DNA of 64,000 nt from Podocnemis expansa (Eukaryota > Chordata > Testudines > Podocnemididae), in assembly GCA_007922195.1 (NCBI GenBank), contig ML682067.1:6468466-6532465 (forward strand). The letters run 5' to 3'. This document shows, piece after piece, positions 12,262 to 21,999 of this stretch (the first letter of the stretch is position 1; every line of letters starts with the position of its first letter). The notes below the pieces were generated by a model. It was not told where the DNA came from and searched no databases. It worked only from the letters and a program-made list of their open reading frames with translations. A program made the position numbers and the translations under genes.

Positions 12262-12535
12262 TAGTAGCCTGATTGACTCCAGGGGCATATAAGGGTGACA
12301 GCTGACAAGTGCTGTTTTGATCCAGCCTGACTGAGTCCAGGGGCATATAAGGGTAGCAGCTGAGAAGTGCTGTGTGACCCAGCCTGCTCAAGATCCATAA
12401 TCAAGCCTAGTTTGGGGCGGTACAGGGGCACATAAGGGTAGCAGCAGAGAAGTGCTGTGTGATCCAGCCTACTGAATTCAGGGACACATAAGGGGTCAGC
12501 TGAGAGTGCTGATAGACCCAGTCCGCTCAGACACG
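12262..12535. repeat. tandem repeat, about four degenerate units with an internal ATATAAGGG motif
   Basis: The unit consensus is roughly 55-65 bp around the core CAGGGGCATATAAGGGTAGC, followed by GCTGAGAAGTGCTGTGTGATC and CAGCCT. Copies begin near 12278, 12338, 12422 and 12479. A 30-bp stretch interrupts units two and three. Each unit holds a TATA-like ATATAAGG or ACATAAGG. Confidence 0.8.
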
Positions 12536-12599
12536 CCTCTGTAGAAACACAAGTCACACAAGCAGCACGCTAATAGAAGTACCATCTTCCCCATAGAGA

Positions 12600-13275
12600 A
12601 AGCAACCCTAATAAATGAGCATACCCCGAGTTGGTGGGCAAAGTTGGTAACACATCTTGAAACAACTTCAAGCAAGATCTGGGCCCTGCCTGGTCTCAGG
12701 CAGAGACTGGCTGTACAAACATCTGACAGCTGAACATTCTGAGCATAAACTAGGACTATGAAGTCAGTTTAGGTAGCGATATTAGGTTAGTATGTGTTTT
12801 TTACCTTTTATTTCCTTTTGGTCACTCCTGATTCATTTATATTATGATTCTGCCTTGGATTGGCCATTCTCTCACTTAAAATTGTAATCTGTTCAATAAA
12901 CTAGTTGCTGTCTTATCTAAAGCTGTGGGGTCTTTAGAGGGTGTGAATGAAGAAGGCTGGGCACAAACCATTTCTTTGTTAAATGGATGGACTTGAATGT
13001 ATGGTGATTGGGAGTGGGTCCCAATCCCTATAAGCCAATGGCTCTTGGTGAGCTATCTGGGGATGGAGGTGCTTGCTGGGAACCATTCCCTACATGACTG
13101 GAAATAACATTCTCACTCCCTGGGACTGATCACATGTGAGAGGCTGGTATGGACTAACTCTGGAGTGAGTAGGCCCCTTGAAAAGTGGGTTAAACCAGGG
13201 TTCAGGAGTCGAGTTTGCGGGGGGGTCACAGCAGCACATCAGACTGGAGCTGGGGAGCAGCCTATCACAGTATGT
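12600..13275 (+). mobile_element. possible LTR or retroelement 3' fragment
   Basis: AATAAACTAG (about 12895) followed by a GT-rich stretch resembles a polyadenylation site. The downstream half is GC-richer and reads like an untranslated retroelement leader. There is no coding match and no boundary, so this is weak. Confidence 0.25.
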
Positions 13276-13279
13276 AAAA

Positions 13280-14515
13280 TTGAAATAAACTTGTAAAGTG
13301 TACCCACTGCATGTGTAGGGCTAACTGCCTGATTCATACCCACAATCACTGTATAGACAGGGAAGTACACAGAACTGTGCCTACAATTCAACAACAGCTG
13401 CTACAATGTGGGTCGAACTTTTGAAGGAGCAACCTGTGCACACATAGAATTTGTTATAAGTGAATTCATTATTTCCTCACATAATGTTTATATATTAAAA
13501 TAATGTTATCAGGAAAAGAGTATTACAATTTGCCTTTTTGGAATATGAAACATATAATAGATATCACACATTTCTCAGACAAACAATAATATGAACTTTT
13601 GCTTCAAGAAGTGCTTTCTGACTTTCACAAACTTGTTTAACCAGTATGTGCCTTTAATTACCATTCGTTTCACTAACACCTCAATCATCCTAAAGTAGCT
13701 CCATCTGCTCTTTCCAATGTTACATGTGAGATTAAGTGGAATAATTTATTTTTCAAGTGGAGCTGCAGAGTAAACCTTTTGAAGGGTTTTGTCGACAAAG
13801 GTCAAATCTCAGAGGAAATTTAAATGTAATGAAGATAGGAACTGGTCATTATTTAGACGCTCAAGTCTAAATTAAAACTTAATGAAAAAAGCAAAAAACA
13901 CCACAATCAGAAAATTTTATGTAGTGTCTGGCTTTCACTTTTACGGATATCAGATATAATCTCTATATAGTCTCAGTATATTGAAAAGATGTCAACACAC
14001 AAAACAGTTATACCCTAATATAATCAAAATGGATAATATTTACTATGCACAGTAACTTCAAAATCAGTGTCTATATGGCCAGTATCAAGTATATATAAAT
14101 TTAAACTATAATGTAGGCCATAAATGATGTTAGTTTCCTAGTTTGTTCAAGCTTCCTTGCATTTTTAAATCAAAGACAGAGAAAACGCTAGTTCAGATTT
14201 TACTGACTTTACTGTTAATTCCATTATAAACTGGTCACTTTGGGTCGAGTTCTCCACTCCAGTTTTATATTGGTTAATTCAGCTGAAATCACAGGAATTA
14301 CACTGGAGTAATGCAATGGTGAAAGGGGCTCTTTTAGTGCCATCTAATTTATTTTGCAGCTATGGTGAACTGCTCAATCCACTGACTAGCTCAAATACAT
14401 GAAATTAGTGCCAGTTAACTAGAAGATTATATATTTTATGGGAACCTGAGATTACCCACTAAGCTCTTTCAGTGAACAGGAAAGCTGAAGACATGAAAAA
14501 TTTCCCTGCTGTGCC
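13280..14515. other. AT-rich sequence, no element identified
   Basis: About 14235-14335 (AGTTCTCCACTCCAGTTTTA ... ACACTGGAGTAATGCAATGG) resembles an old, widely dispersed sauropsid repeat, but I cannot name it. Confidence 0.35.
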
Positions 14516-14521
14516 AAGGAG

Positions 14522-14550
14522 CAATACACACACACACACATACACACACA
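14522..14550. repeat. (CA)n microsatellite, interrupted
   Basis: Alternating CA for about 28 bases with a TA interruption, next to the left end of the following MITE. Confidence 0.9.
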
Positions 14551-14554
14551 AACA

Positions 14555-14964
14555 GTCTATGTCTACACACACATCGTTATTTTGAAATAAGTATTTCGAA
14601 ATAAAGTCCTTATTTCAAAATAAGTTAATTCGAATTAAGGGAAAGCCTGCTATCCAAACGGCTCTCATTTCGAAATGGTTATTTTGAAACAAGGCTGTTT
14701 GGACATGTTGTTTTGAAACAGTTGTTTTGAAACAATGGTGTTGTTTCGAAACAACATGTCCAAACAGGTTTATTTCAAAATAACCATTTTGAAATAAGAG
14801 CCGTTTGAAAACAATCGGGGTTTAGCCTGTTTCGAAATGACAGTTCTTATTTTGAAAAGACGGGATCTGTCCTTTCGAAATAAGAAAACGTCATGTGGAC
14901 CAAATATCTTTTATTTTGAAATAACCAGTGTTATTTCAAAATAAAAGTGCGGTGTAGACATACC
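14555..14964. mobile_element. palindrome-rich MITE with TATGTCTACAC termini
   Basis: The left end CTATGTCTACAC (14558-14569) and right end GGTGTAGACATACCC (ending 14964) are inverted copies. The interior consists of repeated TTATTTCGAAATAA-like palindromes. The two halves pair over most of their length: GTTTGGACATGTTGTTT (left of centre, about 14696) is complemented by AAACAACATGTCCAAAC (about 14750). It is non-coding and non-autonomous, and should fold into a long hairpin. Confidence 0.8.
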
Positions 14965-15190
14965 CTTAGTGAATCCGGGACCCTAGGCAAAAGACAAAGA
15001 TAGGACACCTAATGCCACGTAGAGGGGATTCCCTCCTTGACTTTTGCCCCCATGCCTCCCCAGAGTCCCTGCCAGCCCCATTGCCTTCCTCCCACTAATC
15101 CGCAAGCCCTGCCATCCTGCCCTGCAGGCGGGAACGCCTCTCAACATGGGGCCTGAGGCAAATGCCGAAAAGTTATCCCATACCTAAGGC
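14965..15190. mobile_element. GC-rich element sharing its end with copies at 18.1 and 28.5 kb
   Basis: The left end TTAGTGAATCCGGGACCC followed by AGGCAAAAGACAAAGAT matches TTAGGGAATCCATGGCCC...GGCAAAATTCAAAGAT at 18125 and the complement of the right end at about 28570. The right end (...CATACCTAAGG, about 15184) may be a short inverted match (CCTTAG). It abuts the palindromic MITE directly. No coding sequence. Confidence 0.5.
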
Positions 15191-15970
15191 TGCCTATACA
15201 TACGTATGTGTGTGTGTGCACGCCCGTGCATGTAGTACAGGATATATTACATATAATGAACAAAGAAAATGATAGTTTTCAGCAGGAAGGCTCATGCTCT
15301 GAATAAGATCAATCTGTCTCGATTTGGGGGTTTATGATGGCTATTTTGCTTTTGAAAAGGCAGTATGTGAGGTGATCTAGAGATGAGCTTGTTCCTTGGT
15401 CATAGAGAGAGATCAGTTTAGAAGGAAAAGAACAACATGAAATGAGCTCCTAATCTCTAAAACCGCAATTTATGCACTTCAATTTTACCTTGCGAGCATC
15501 AAAAGGAGATAAAGGGCAAAGCAGCCCTTGCAAAGTGATTTATTTAATCAGTCTCTAAGCAAGAATTAATGAGAGAAGGGAACTTCTTTCCAAAACACTA
15601 AGATGTGAGCTATTATTTTGTCCTTGAACATTTCATAGGAAGCATTTAAGCCCTGATTTTTGTTCCTTGACAATTTTGTGCCTGATTCAGTGAGGTGCTG
15701 GGCAGTTGTAAACACCACTGATCTCTATAAGAGTCAAGAGTACTCACTACATAGTAGGAAATGGTGCTTTGGTTTGGGCCTATTACGGATAAGGGGGGAA
15801 AATGGAATTTTTATGTCTAGGGGAAAGCACAGCTAAAACATTTTAGGTTAGAAACACTATGCCACGTTCTGCCCTCAGAAGTGCTGGCACAAATCATCTT
15901 GAATGCCTGGCTGGTGACCCATGAATCCAAGGATAGAATTTGGTCAGCACTCTCTGTTGCATTTCTTCTT
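15191..15970. other. no gene seen
   Basis: A (TG)n run lies at about 15206-15218. The remainder shows no recognisable element. Confidence 0.4.
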
Positions 15971-16100
15971 AAATTCCAAAGGGGCAGCCATGTTAGTCTA
16001 GTTCAGCAAAACAAACATGGAGGCCTGTGGCACTTTAAAAGACTAATCAATTTATTTATCACATGAGTTTTCATGGGAGAAAGATGACGTCTGTCTGAAT
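15971..16100 (-). mobile_element. solo Penelope-like tail, family 1
   Basis: It begins CCAAAGGGGCAGCCATGTTA and runs through GTCTAGTTCAGCAAAA, GTGGCACTTTAAAAGACTAA and TTTATTTATCACATGAG to CATGGGAG. The same tail lies next to a GIY-YIG coding remnant at 20.7-21.8 kb, which is the basis for assigning it to Penelope-like retroelements. Confidence 0.7.
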
Positions 16101-16177
16101 CTGTGTGAGTTATTTCATGAGGTTAATGTATTTCCACTTCAAACAGCTGTATTCAGTGCCTTGCATCTTGCCATGTT

Positions 16178-16392
16178 CCAAAGGGGCAGACATGTTAGTC
16201 TAGTTCAGCAAAAGAAGCAAGGAGTCCTGTGACACTCAAAGACTAACAAATTTATTTATCGCACGAGCTTTCGTGGTTGAAAAATCCCACTTATCAGATG
16301 CTTTTGACGAAGTGGGATTTTTCTCCCAAGAAGGCTCCTGTGATCAATAAATCAATTAGCCTTTAAAAAAATGCCCCAGTACTCCTTTTTAT
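16178..16392. mobile_element. foldback Penelope-like tail pair, family 1
   Basis: The left arm (16178-16304) is the tail in minus orientation. The right arm (16305-16392) is the same tail inverted (GACGAAGTGGGATTTTTCTC ... AATAAATCAATTAG). The arms meet at the CAGATGCTTTTGACG centre with essentially no spacer. The right arm is more diverged. No flanking duplication was found. Confidence 0.7.
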
Positions 16393-17254
16393 TTTTCTAC
16401 TTAAAAACGCTCCAAAATGGGTCAGAAATAAAATGACTCTCCAAATGGGAGGAGAAATAAAATGAAAGATAACTTGAATTCTCTTTTGTGGGGAATTATA
16501 AAACATTTTAAAACAAATCCTAACAAAGTTGGCCTTTTCATGTGGCTTTCTCAGTATTTATTTTCATGTGGCCTTCTCAGTATTTATTGCCTTACTTTAA
16601 TTACGTGAGTATTTCCTTTGTCATTGGGCATATGGCTCAAGTTCCAGTATCCTGGCTGAATGAGGGCCTAAGAGATATACTTGTTAATAGGAACCTATTC
16701 TGTATTCCTTCCTCCCCTGCCTCCACACACGCACACATACACACACTCCCCAAAATATAAAGAAATGTCCACCATGCTAATGAGCCTTAAATGGACATGT
16801 ACTCTATTTTCCATCTGCTATTATTAGAGCAGGTTGTGAGATATCTAGTTAATTATCCTACTGAATGAATTCATATAGCCTAAGTAATTTCTTTTTTCAT
16901 CAATTAGGTGATTAAATGCTTTCTTTTAAAAAAATCATCTATGAAATTATGCTAAAATCATATGAGAAATGCACCACAGATAGGAACAATAAACTTTACC
17001 AGTGTGATTTAACCCTATGGAGTGGCTTAGTATTACAGCTGATTTGGTATCCAGTATCCCAGGCTGATGCATTCTGAGTCACCCCTAGCAAACTTGGCAC
17101 TGACCAGGTTATTTCTGTGTGATATAGGGTTGTTTATTAACATTTATGTAAACTTTCTGCACTAAAAGTTATACACAACCTGATTAGCTCATATTTCCAT
17201 GGTTCTCTTAACTGTACATGTTTATTTCCAGGTCACCTTCAAACCAGTCTGTCT
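16393..17254. other. AT-rich sequence; short direct duplication
   Basis: A 26-bp direct duplication (TTCATGTGGCTTTCTCAGTA then TTTATT, repeated) lies at about 16537-16588. Nothing else was recognised. Confidence 0.5.
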
Positions 17255-17363
17255 TTCTTTTAGGAAAAAAATCCAGTTAGGGTAATTAACCACTGGGAGG
17301 TTATTGAATCTCCATCACTTGGAAATTTTTAAGAGCAATTTAGCCAAACACCTGTCAAGGATG
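17255..17363 (+). mobile_element. CR1 LINE 3' portion, left part (split by hAT)
   Basis: The stretch AGGGTAATTAACCACTGGGA ... CATCACTTGGAAATTTTTAA is CR1 3' coding/UTR sequence. It stops at the TCTAGA site and resumes at 17623. Confidence 0.8.
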
Positions 17364-17371
17364 GTCTAGAT

Positions 17372-17614
17372 CAGAAGTATCAAACTCATTTGCTATGATG
17401 GGGCAGATTTGACTTAAAGGTACCTACCATAAATCAAAATACCAGGGCACTCTTGTGGCATTATGGACCACTGTGTATGCAAGACTGTGCTCCATGAGAA
17501 CATACTCTCTCCTTCTGTTAGGGAGAGAGTATGATCCCACAGAGGGCAGTTGTGGACTGGATGGAAAAAGTTCATGGACCGTATCTGGTCCCAAGCCGTA
17601 TGCTTGACACCCTG
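17372..17614. mobile_element. 243-bp non-autonomous hAT element with perfect 8-bp target duplication
   Basis: The ends are CAGAAGTATCAAACTC (17372) and the complement of GCTTGACACCCTG (ending 17614). The shared terminal pattern is CAG..GT.TCAA.C. The duplication GTCTAGAT is perfect (17364-17371 and 17615-17622). It sits inside a CR1 3' end and has no coding capacity. Confidence 0.88.
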
Positions 17615-17622
17615 GTCTAGAT

Positions 17623-17700
17623 GCTACTTGGCCCTGCCATAAGTGCAGGCAACTGGATTTGATAACCTCCGGTGGTCCCTTCCAGTTCTATGATTCTCCA
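17623..17700 (+). mobile_element. CR1 LINE 3' end, right part
   Basis: It continues the CR1 at 17255-17363 and ends with CCAGTTCTATGATTCT. Confidence 0.85.
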
Positions 17701-17814
17701 CTTAACAGCTCTTTCTGATCTGCAGTTGGTATACCCTAAAAGCCACAGCCCAGGTGGGCTCCATTATGCTGTGCACTATACAAATTTATAATAAGTGTAT
17801 TGTCACAAACCATA

Positions 17815-18100
17815 TGGGATCTTTCTATGCTCTCTAAATTTTCCCCTTTTCACTGTGTCATCTCTTCCTTCCTTCTGCTCGTCCTCTCCCTTTCACTTCA
17901 TCCTACCTCCTCTTCATTCCCTTTTCCCACTCTTTTACTCTCCATTCACCTCTCTTTCATTTCCTTATATCCCCCGAATTTCTAAGTCCATGTTCCTCTC
18001 TGGTCTAATCACCCAAAACTTACATCTGTACCTCCTTTATTCCATTTCTCCAAGCCTCCACAACTCATGTCTGCTTCCCTTCCTCACCCTCTCGGACCCC
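17815..18100. repeat. pyrimidine-rich tract
   Basis: About 280 bases, overwhelmingly C and T on the + strand. It produces long spurious open frames (17795-18343, 17800-17985). Confidence 0.8.
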
Positions 18101-18120
18101 ATTGTTTTTTCGGCAGATGC

Positions 18121-18597
18121 AGTTTTAGGGAATCCATGGCCCAGGGCAAAATTCAAAGATGCCCCCCCCAATTATGCACCTCTTCCCCAAGGCCTCTGCC
18201 AGCCCCCTGTAACCCATTTCACAGGGTCCCCTGCCAGACTCACCACTGGGCTCCCTGGTCCTACTGTGGACCCCTACTGGACCTGCCTCTGGGCTCCCCA
18301 GCCCCACTATGGGCCTCCACCAGTCCCCCAACAGCCTTATTGAGCCCCCTGCCTCCCAATATACCCTCTTCCAGGTCTCCCACCCCCTACTTGGCCTTGC
18401 CAAGCTCCCTGCCACCCCGCAGGCCCCTGCCAGCCCTCTGCAGGGCTCTCCAGTCATGAGGCTGGCCCTGGAACCTGCCAGCCCCCTACCCCACCACTAC
18501 CCTAGCCAACTCACCACAACAGCAGTAGGTGGGGCCTCCCACCCTGCAGGGCCCTGGGCAGCGACCCAAACTGCCTGCCCACTAAGACCACCTATGT
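18121..18597. mobile_element. GC-rich element, second copy of the TTAGGGAATCC family
   Basis: The left end TTTTAGGGAATCCATGGCCC matches the ends at 14965 and 28570. The right end CACTAAGACCACC (about 18584-18596) shares CTAAGACCACC with 28565-28577. The interior is C-rich and repetitive (CCCTGCCAGCCCCC type). Frames on both strands are compositional. Confidence 0.5.
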
Positions 18598-18609
18598 TTT
18601 TGTCACTAT

Positions 18610-19480
18610 AATCACCTTCCAATCTCTCTCCACTAGTATCCTGCCAGTACACCTGAAATCATCTTTTTCTGATACCCTCTATACAGGGAATATCCATCTC
18701 CCCAATTCCTTTGCTAGTGTAATAATATTAACCACAACCACATGGGGCTATGCTCTACTTTTTCCAGGATTGCCATGTGGTCTAATGTCCCCATAGCCAC
18801 CACCCGTCCTCTGAAGTACTCACCCTCTCTCTAGAAAATTTCACAGAGAATATTGCAAGGGAGATAGTGCACCTCCTTTTGTCCTGAAATGGTTCTCTGT
18901 CTTGATCTAAGTTTGACAATCTGGATCTCAGACTGCAAAGTCATATAATATTAGTTGGTGGGGGGAGGAGGAACAAAACAAAAATATGTGAAGGTCGGTA
19001 GCCTAGGAAACAAAGCAGTTCAGATATTTTTCTAGCCCACACAGTTTGCCTTTTAGTAATTTCTTAGTGATGGAGTGGTGGACTATTTTGCAGGTTATCT
19101 ATTGTATTTAGAATCTGCAAGACACTTCCTACAGGATTCTGAGAATTTTAAAGGCTGGTCACATTTTAGGATCTATACCACTTTAAAGTCTCTGTTCAAG
19201 TGACAGCGTTATTAAACACCCTTCTAAAGTACTAGATGGGGTAAAACAAGAGAGTTCAAGCTATGGGCTGCCACCTTTCTAAAAGCACAAAACATCAGGA
19301 CTCAGAAAGCTTCAACCTGACTCTTTAACTCTACCAGTGAGCCAATTCAGCCGTCGTCACACTACCATTTAACTTTGCAGTTTATCAACCACCTTAAACA
19401 CGCTGCTATGTTATTGTGTGGACTTTCCTAATTTCCTTGACAGGAAAAAAAAAGATAAAGATATTTTTAGATGCTCATGT
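18610..19480. other. no gene seen
   Basis: No recognised element or coding stretch. Confidence 0.4.
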
Positions 19481-19481
19481 C

Positions 19482-19529
<48 letters not shown>

Positions 19530-19539
19530 NNNNNNNNNN

Positions 19540-19586
<47 letters not shown>
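19482..19586. repeat. (CA)n microsatellite with a 10-N assembly gap
   Basis: Pure CA dinucleotide on both sides of N characters at 19530-19539. The real length is unknown. A frame that runs through it (19418-19831) is an artefact. Confidence 0.97.
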
Positions 19587-19588
<2 letters not shown>

Positions 19589-19637
19589 GTCATAGGGATC
19601 CACAATTTACATCATGCTTCTCCCACGCTGTGGTGGT

Positions 19638-19737
19638 GGAAGTCTGACAAAGTAGGATTTTGTCCCATGAAAGCTCATGCCATAAACAATTTTTTTTTAG
19701 TCTTTAAGTGCCATAGGACTCCTTGGTTGTTTTTCTT
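19638..19737 (+). mobile_element. Penelope-like tail, family 1, plus orientation
   Basis: It contains TCTGACAAAGTAGGATTTTG, CCATGAAAGCTCATGCCATA and TAGTCTTTAAGTGCCATAGG, the family-1 tail read in coding orientation. No partner arm was seen, because the CA repeat and gap lie on its left. Confidence 0.65.
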
Positions 19738-20708
19738 CTTTCAAAAGCTACTGGTGCTACAGCTGCCTATCCAGTTTATCCTTTCAAGACAGATCTTTCA
19801 AATAGTAACATTAAATTTACTGCCAAACTGAGACACACATCAGATGACTGCTGAATGGACTGTGGGATGAAGGGTAACTTTTCTCATATCTGGTGTGAAT
19901 ATCCCAAAGCACTGAAATATTGGTCAAGGAACTTAAAGTTCTTTACTGGTTATTACAAAAGTTATATTACTGATGGAGTCCTCTTTTGGGACTCCTTGTA
20001 TAGACATCTGTCCATATCTTGGAACAAAATTGTTTTCACATCATCTAGCACTATCAGAGCATGTGTTTACAGGCCGATGGAAAGGAGAAAGTCCCATGAT
20101 GTGATCTTGTGCTTGAGGAGATATATATGGGATATTCTTACAATGGAAAACTTTACAGACCACCTAAGACCAGAAGACAGAAGTCTCATTCAGATATAGA
20201 TACTGTTCTAAAACAAGAGGGAAATGAGGAGATACAGCAATTTTTGTTTTATTGTAAAATAAGTATAGTCTTTAGCCATGGTATTTGTAATAGATGGAAT
20301 TAATACACTTGATGGATTTCAGAATTACTCATGTATGAATATGCATATAGAGATAAGTGATAAAGCAAAGGGAGAGAGAAGGCATGAGGGAGCTACCCAG
20401 AAGACACTGGAAGCCTGGAGTAGACTTGCTAATGAACCTGGTACAAGAAAAGAACCTTAAGCAGCTGTCCTTACAAGAAAGCTGAAGCTGTTTGGGTGGA
20501 GGCACAGGGAAAGGCACTGTCTTTGATAAGGGAATCAGACTGGGCTAGTAAACTGCACAGTAATAAGAGAGGCTCTGTAAGGGAATATTTTTCCCTCCTC
20601 CAGTTAAGGGCCATGTAGTTAAGAGCCATGCCCTGGGACAGACTTTTGGGGACCCTAAGTGACTGTGGAAATTCCTTTTTTTTGGTTGTTTGGTCTTTGA
20701 TACTTTGT

Positions 20709-21812
20709 CAACAAAAAAAGCAAGGAGGCTTGTGGCACTTAAAGACTAACAGATTTATTTATTGCATGAGCTTTCATGGGAGAGAAATCCCACTTCGTCA
20801 GACGCTTTGAAGAAGGGGAACTTACAGAATGGGATGAAAATAAACGCAGGGGAGTGTAAGACATGGGATCAGCTCATACTGCAACAGCAAATCAGCATTT
20901 GTAAGGATTCTAACTCTAGGAAACAGCACACAGAGCAAGGTGAAGTCAAATTACCTGTTATAATGTGAAAAGAATCCATAGTCACGATTCAGCCCTGCTT
21001 TCATAGACTCTAATCTGCATATTAGTTGAATTTCGGCTGTTTCTCTTTCAAGTCTTGATGTCCCATTCATTTTCTTGAGGACCATTGTTAACAAATCATC
21101 AATGGAGTGATTAGGAAGATGGAAGTGCTCAGCAACTGGTTTTTTTTTTTCATTGTGATTTCTGATGTCATTTTTGTGCCCATTTATTCTGCAAAGGGAT
21201 TGTCCCGTTTGTACAATGTATAAGATGTCAGGGCATTTCCAGTACATGATGGCATAAATCACATTAGTGGATGAGCAGGCGAAGGACTCTTTGATGGAGC
21301 AGCTGGCTTGATTAAGTTCTTTGATGGTGTCTTTTGTGCAGATATGTGGACAAAGCTGGCAGTGTGGTTTGTTGCAGGGATATGTGCCTGTTTTAATGTT
21401 TCTGTTGTTAATTCTGTAGTTGCTGGTGAGTATCTGATTAAGGGTTCAGGGGTTGTCTATAGGTGAGGAGGAGTCTGCCTCCCAAGGCTAGAGAGAGTGA
21501 ACGGTTATCTTTTAAAGTAGGCTGTAGTTCCTTAATGATCTGTTGTAGAGGTCTGACTTGAGGGTTATATGTGATGACCAGTGGCATTCTATTGTGTTTT
21601 TTTGGGGGGGAGGGGGGCTTTCCTGCAGTAGTTGACTGTGGGGTACCTGTCTGGCTCTGTCAATCTGTTTCTTTACTTCTACAGGTGGGTACCATAGTTT
21701 TAAGAAAGCTTGATAGAGATCCTGAAGATGTCTGTCTCTGTCTGAGGGATCAGAGCAAATGCAGTTATATCTTAGTGCCTGGCTGTAGACAATGGATCAT
21801 ATGGTGTGTTTA
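20709..21812 (-). mobile_element. Penelope-like (Neptune-type) element fragment with GIY-YIG remnant
   Basis: The minus-strand order is: RT/linker remnant (about 21800-21400, including PLVITYNPQVRPLQQIIKEL at about 21590), a Cys-rich linker (CNKPHCQLCP, about 21365), GIY-YIG endonuclease remnant (ORF 21262-20951), 3' UTR, then the family-1 tail (20815-20709). The GIY-YIG core reads ILYIVQTGQSL where a Gly is expected after the second Ile (ILYIGQTG), and KKPVAEHFHLPNHSIDDL follows. Stops and frameshifts are present upstream. It is 5'-truncated and sits inside the gypsy 5' LTR. Confidence 0.8.
20951..21262 (-). pseudogene. GIY-YIG endonuclease domain of Penelope-like element
   Basis: 104 codons are open to a stop after GFFSHYNR. 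In Penelope-like elements this C-terminal domain nicks the target for insertion. Visible features are the tyrosine of the first half-motif (NVIYAIMYW region), the second half-motif ILYIVQTG with the conserved Gly changed to Val, basic helix residues RINGHKNDIRNHN, and the conserved Glu near EIQLICRLES. The RRIN stretch has lost a residue. Upstream RT coding is broken, so it cannot be part of an active protein. Confidence 0.75.
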
Positions 21813-21999
21813 GGAAAGAAACCAGACCCCTAAGAAGGGCTGTGATTGGAAGAGGAGAAAGATTTTGTGGGGTTTCTTTAAGGGGAAACAGGAGTGGGGC
21901 ACTTCAGAGACAGCCTAAATCACCAATGAGGTGACATATGGGCAGCAGCCTCTCCATTACATTTGGCACCACAGGAGGTACTCAGAATCTCTTTTCCTT

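Larger units (their letters stand above)
20335..21935 (+). mobile_element. 5' LTR of the gypsy-type element, interrupted by a Penelope insertion (20709-21812)
   Basis: 20335-20708 and 21813-21935 together align with 26820-27235. Shared landmarks are AAAGCAAAGGGAG, GCTCTGT.AGGGA, AGAGCCATGCCCTGGGACAG, GAAAC/TCAGAC and AGAAGGGCTGTGATTG. In the 3' copy these last two pieces are continuous, which shows that the Penelope sequence was inserted here. The copies are well diverged, so the insertion is old. A TTTGGCACCACAGGAGGTAC stretch at about 21960, shortly downstream, is in the place expected for a primer binding site, but no tRNA match could be checked. Confidence 0.65.

Noticed and set aside
18067..18611. 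Pro-rich frames on both strands
   Set aside because: They arise from the C-rich interior of the GC-rich element.
19418..19831. 137-codon frame with a His-Thr repeat
   Set aside because: It is the translation of the (CA)n tract and assembly gap, then a Penelope tail.
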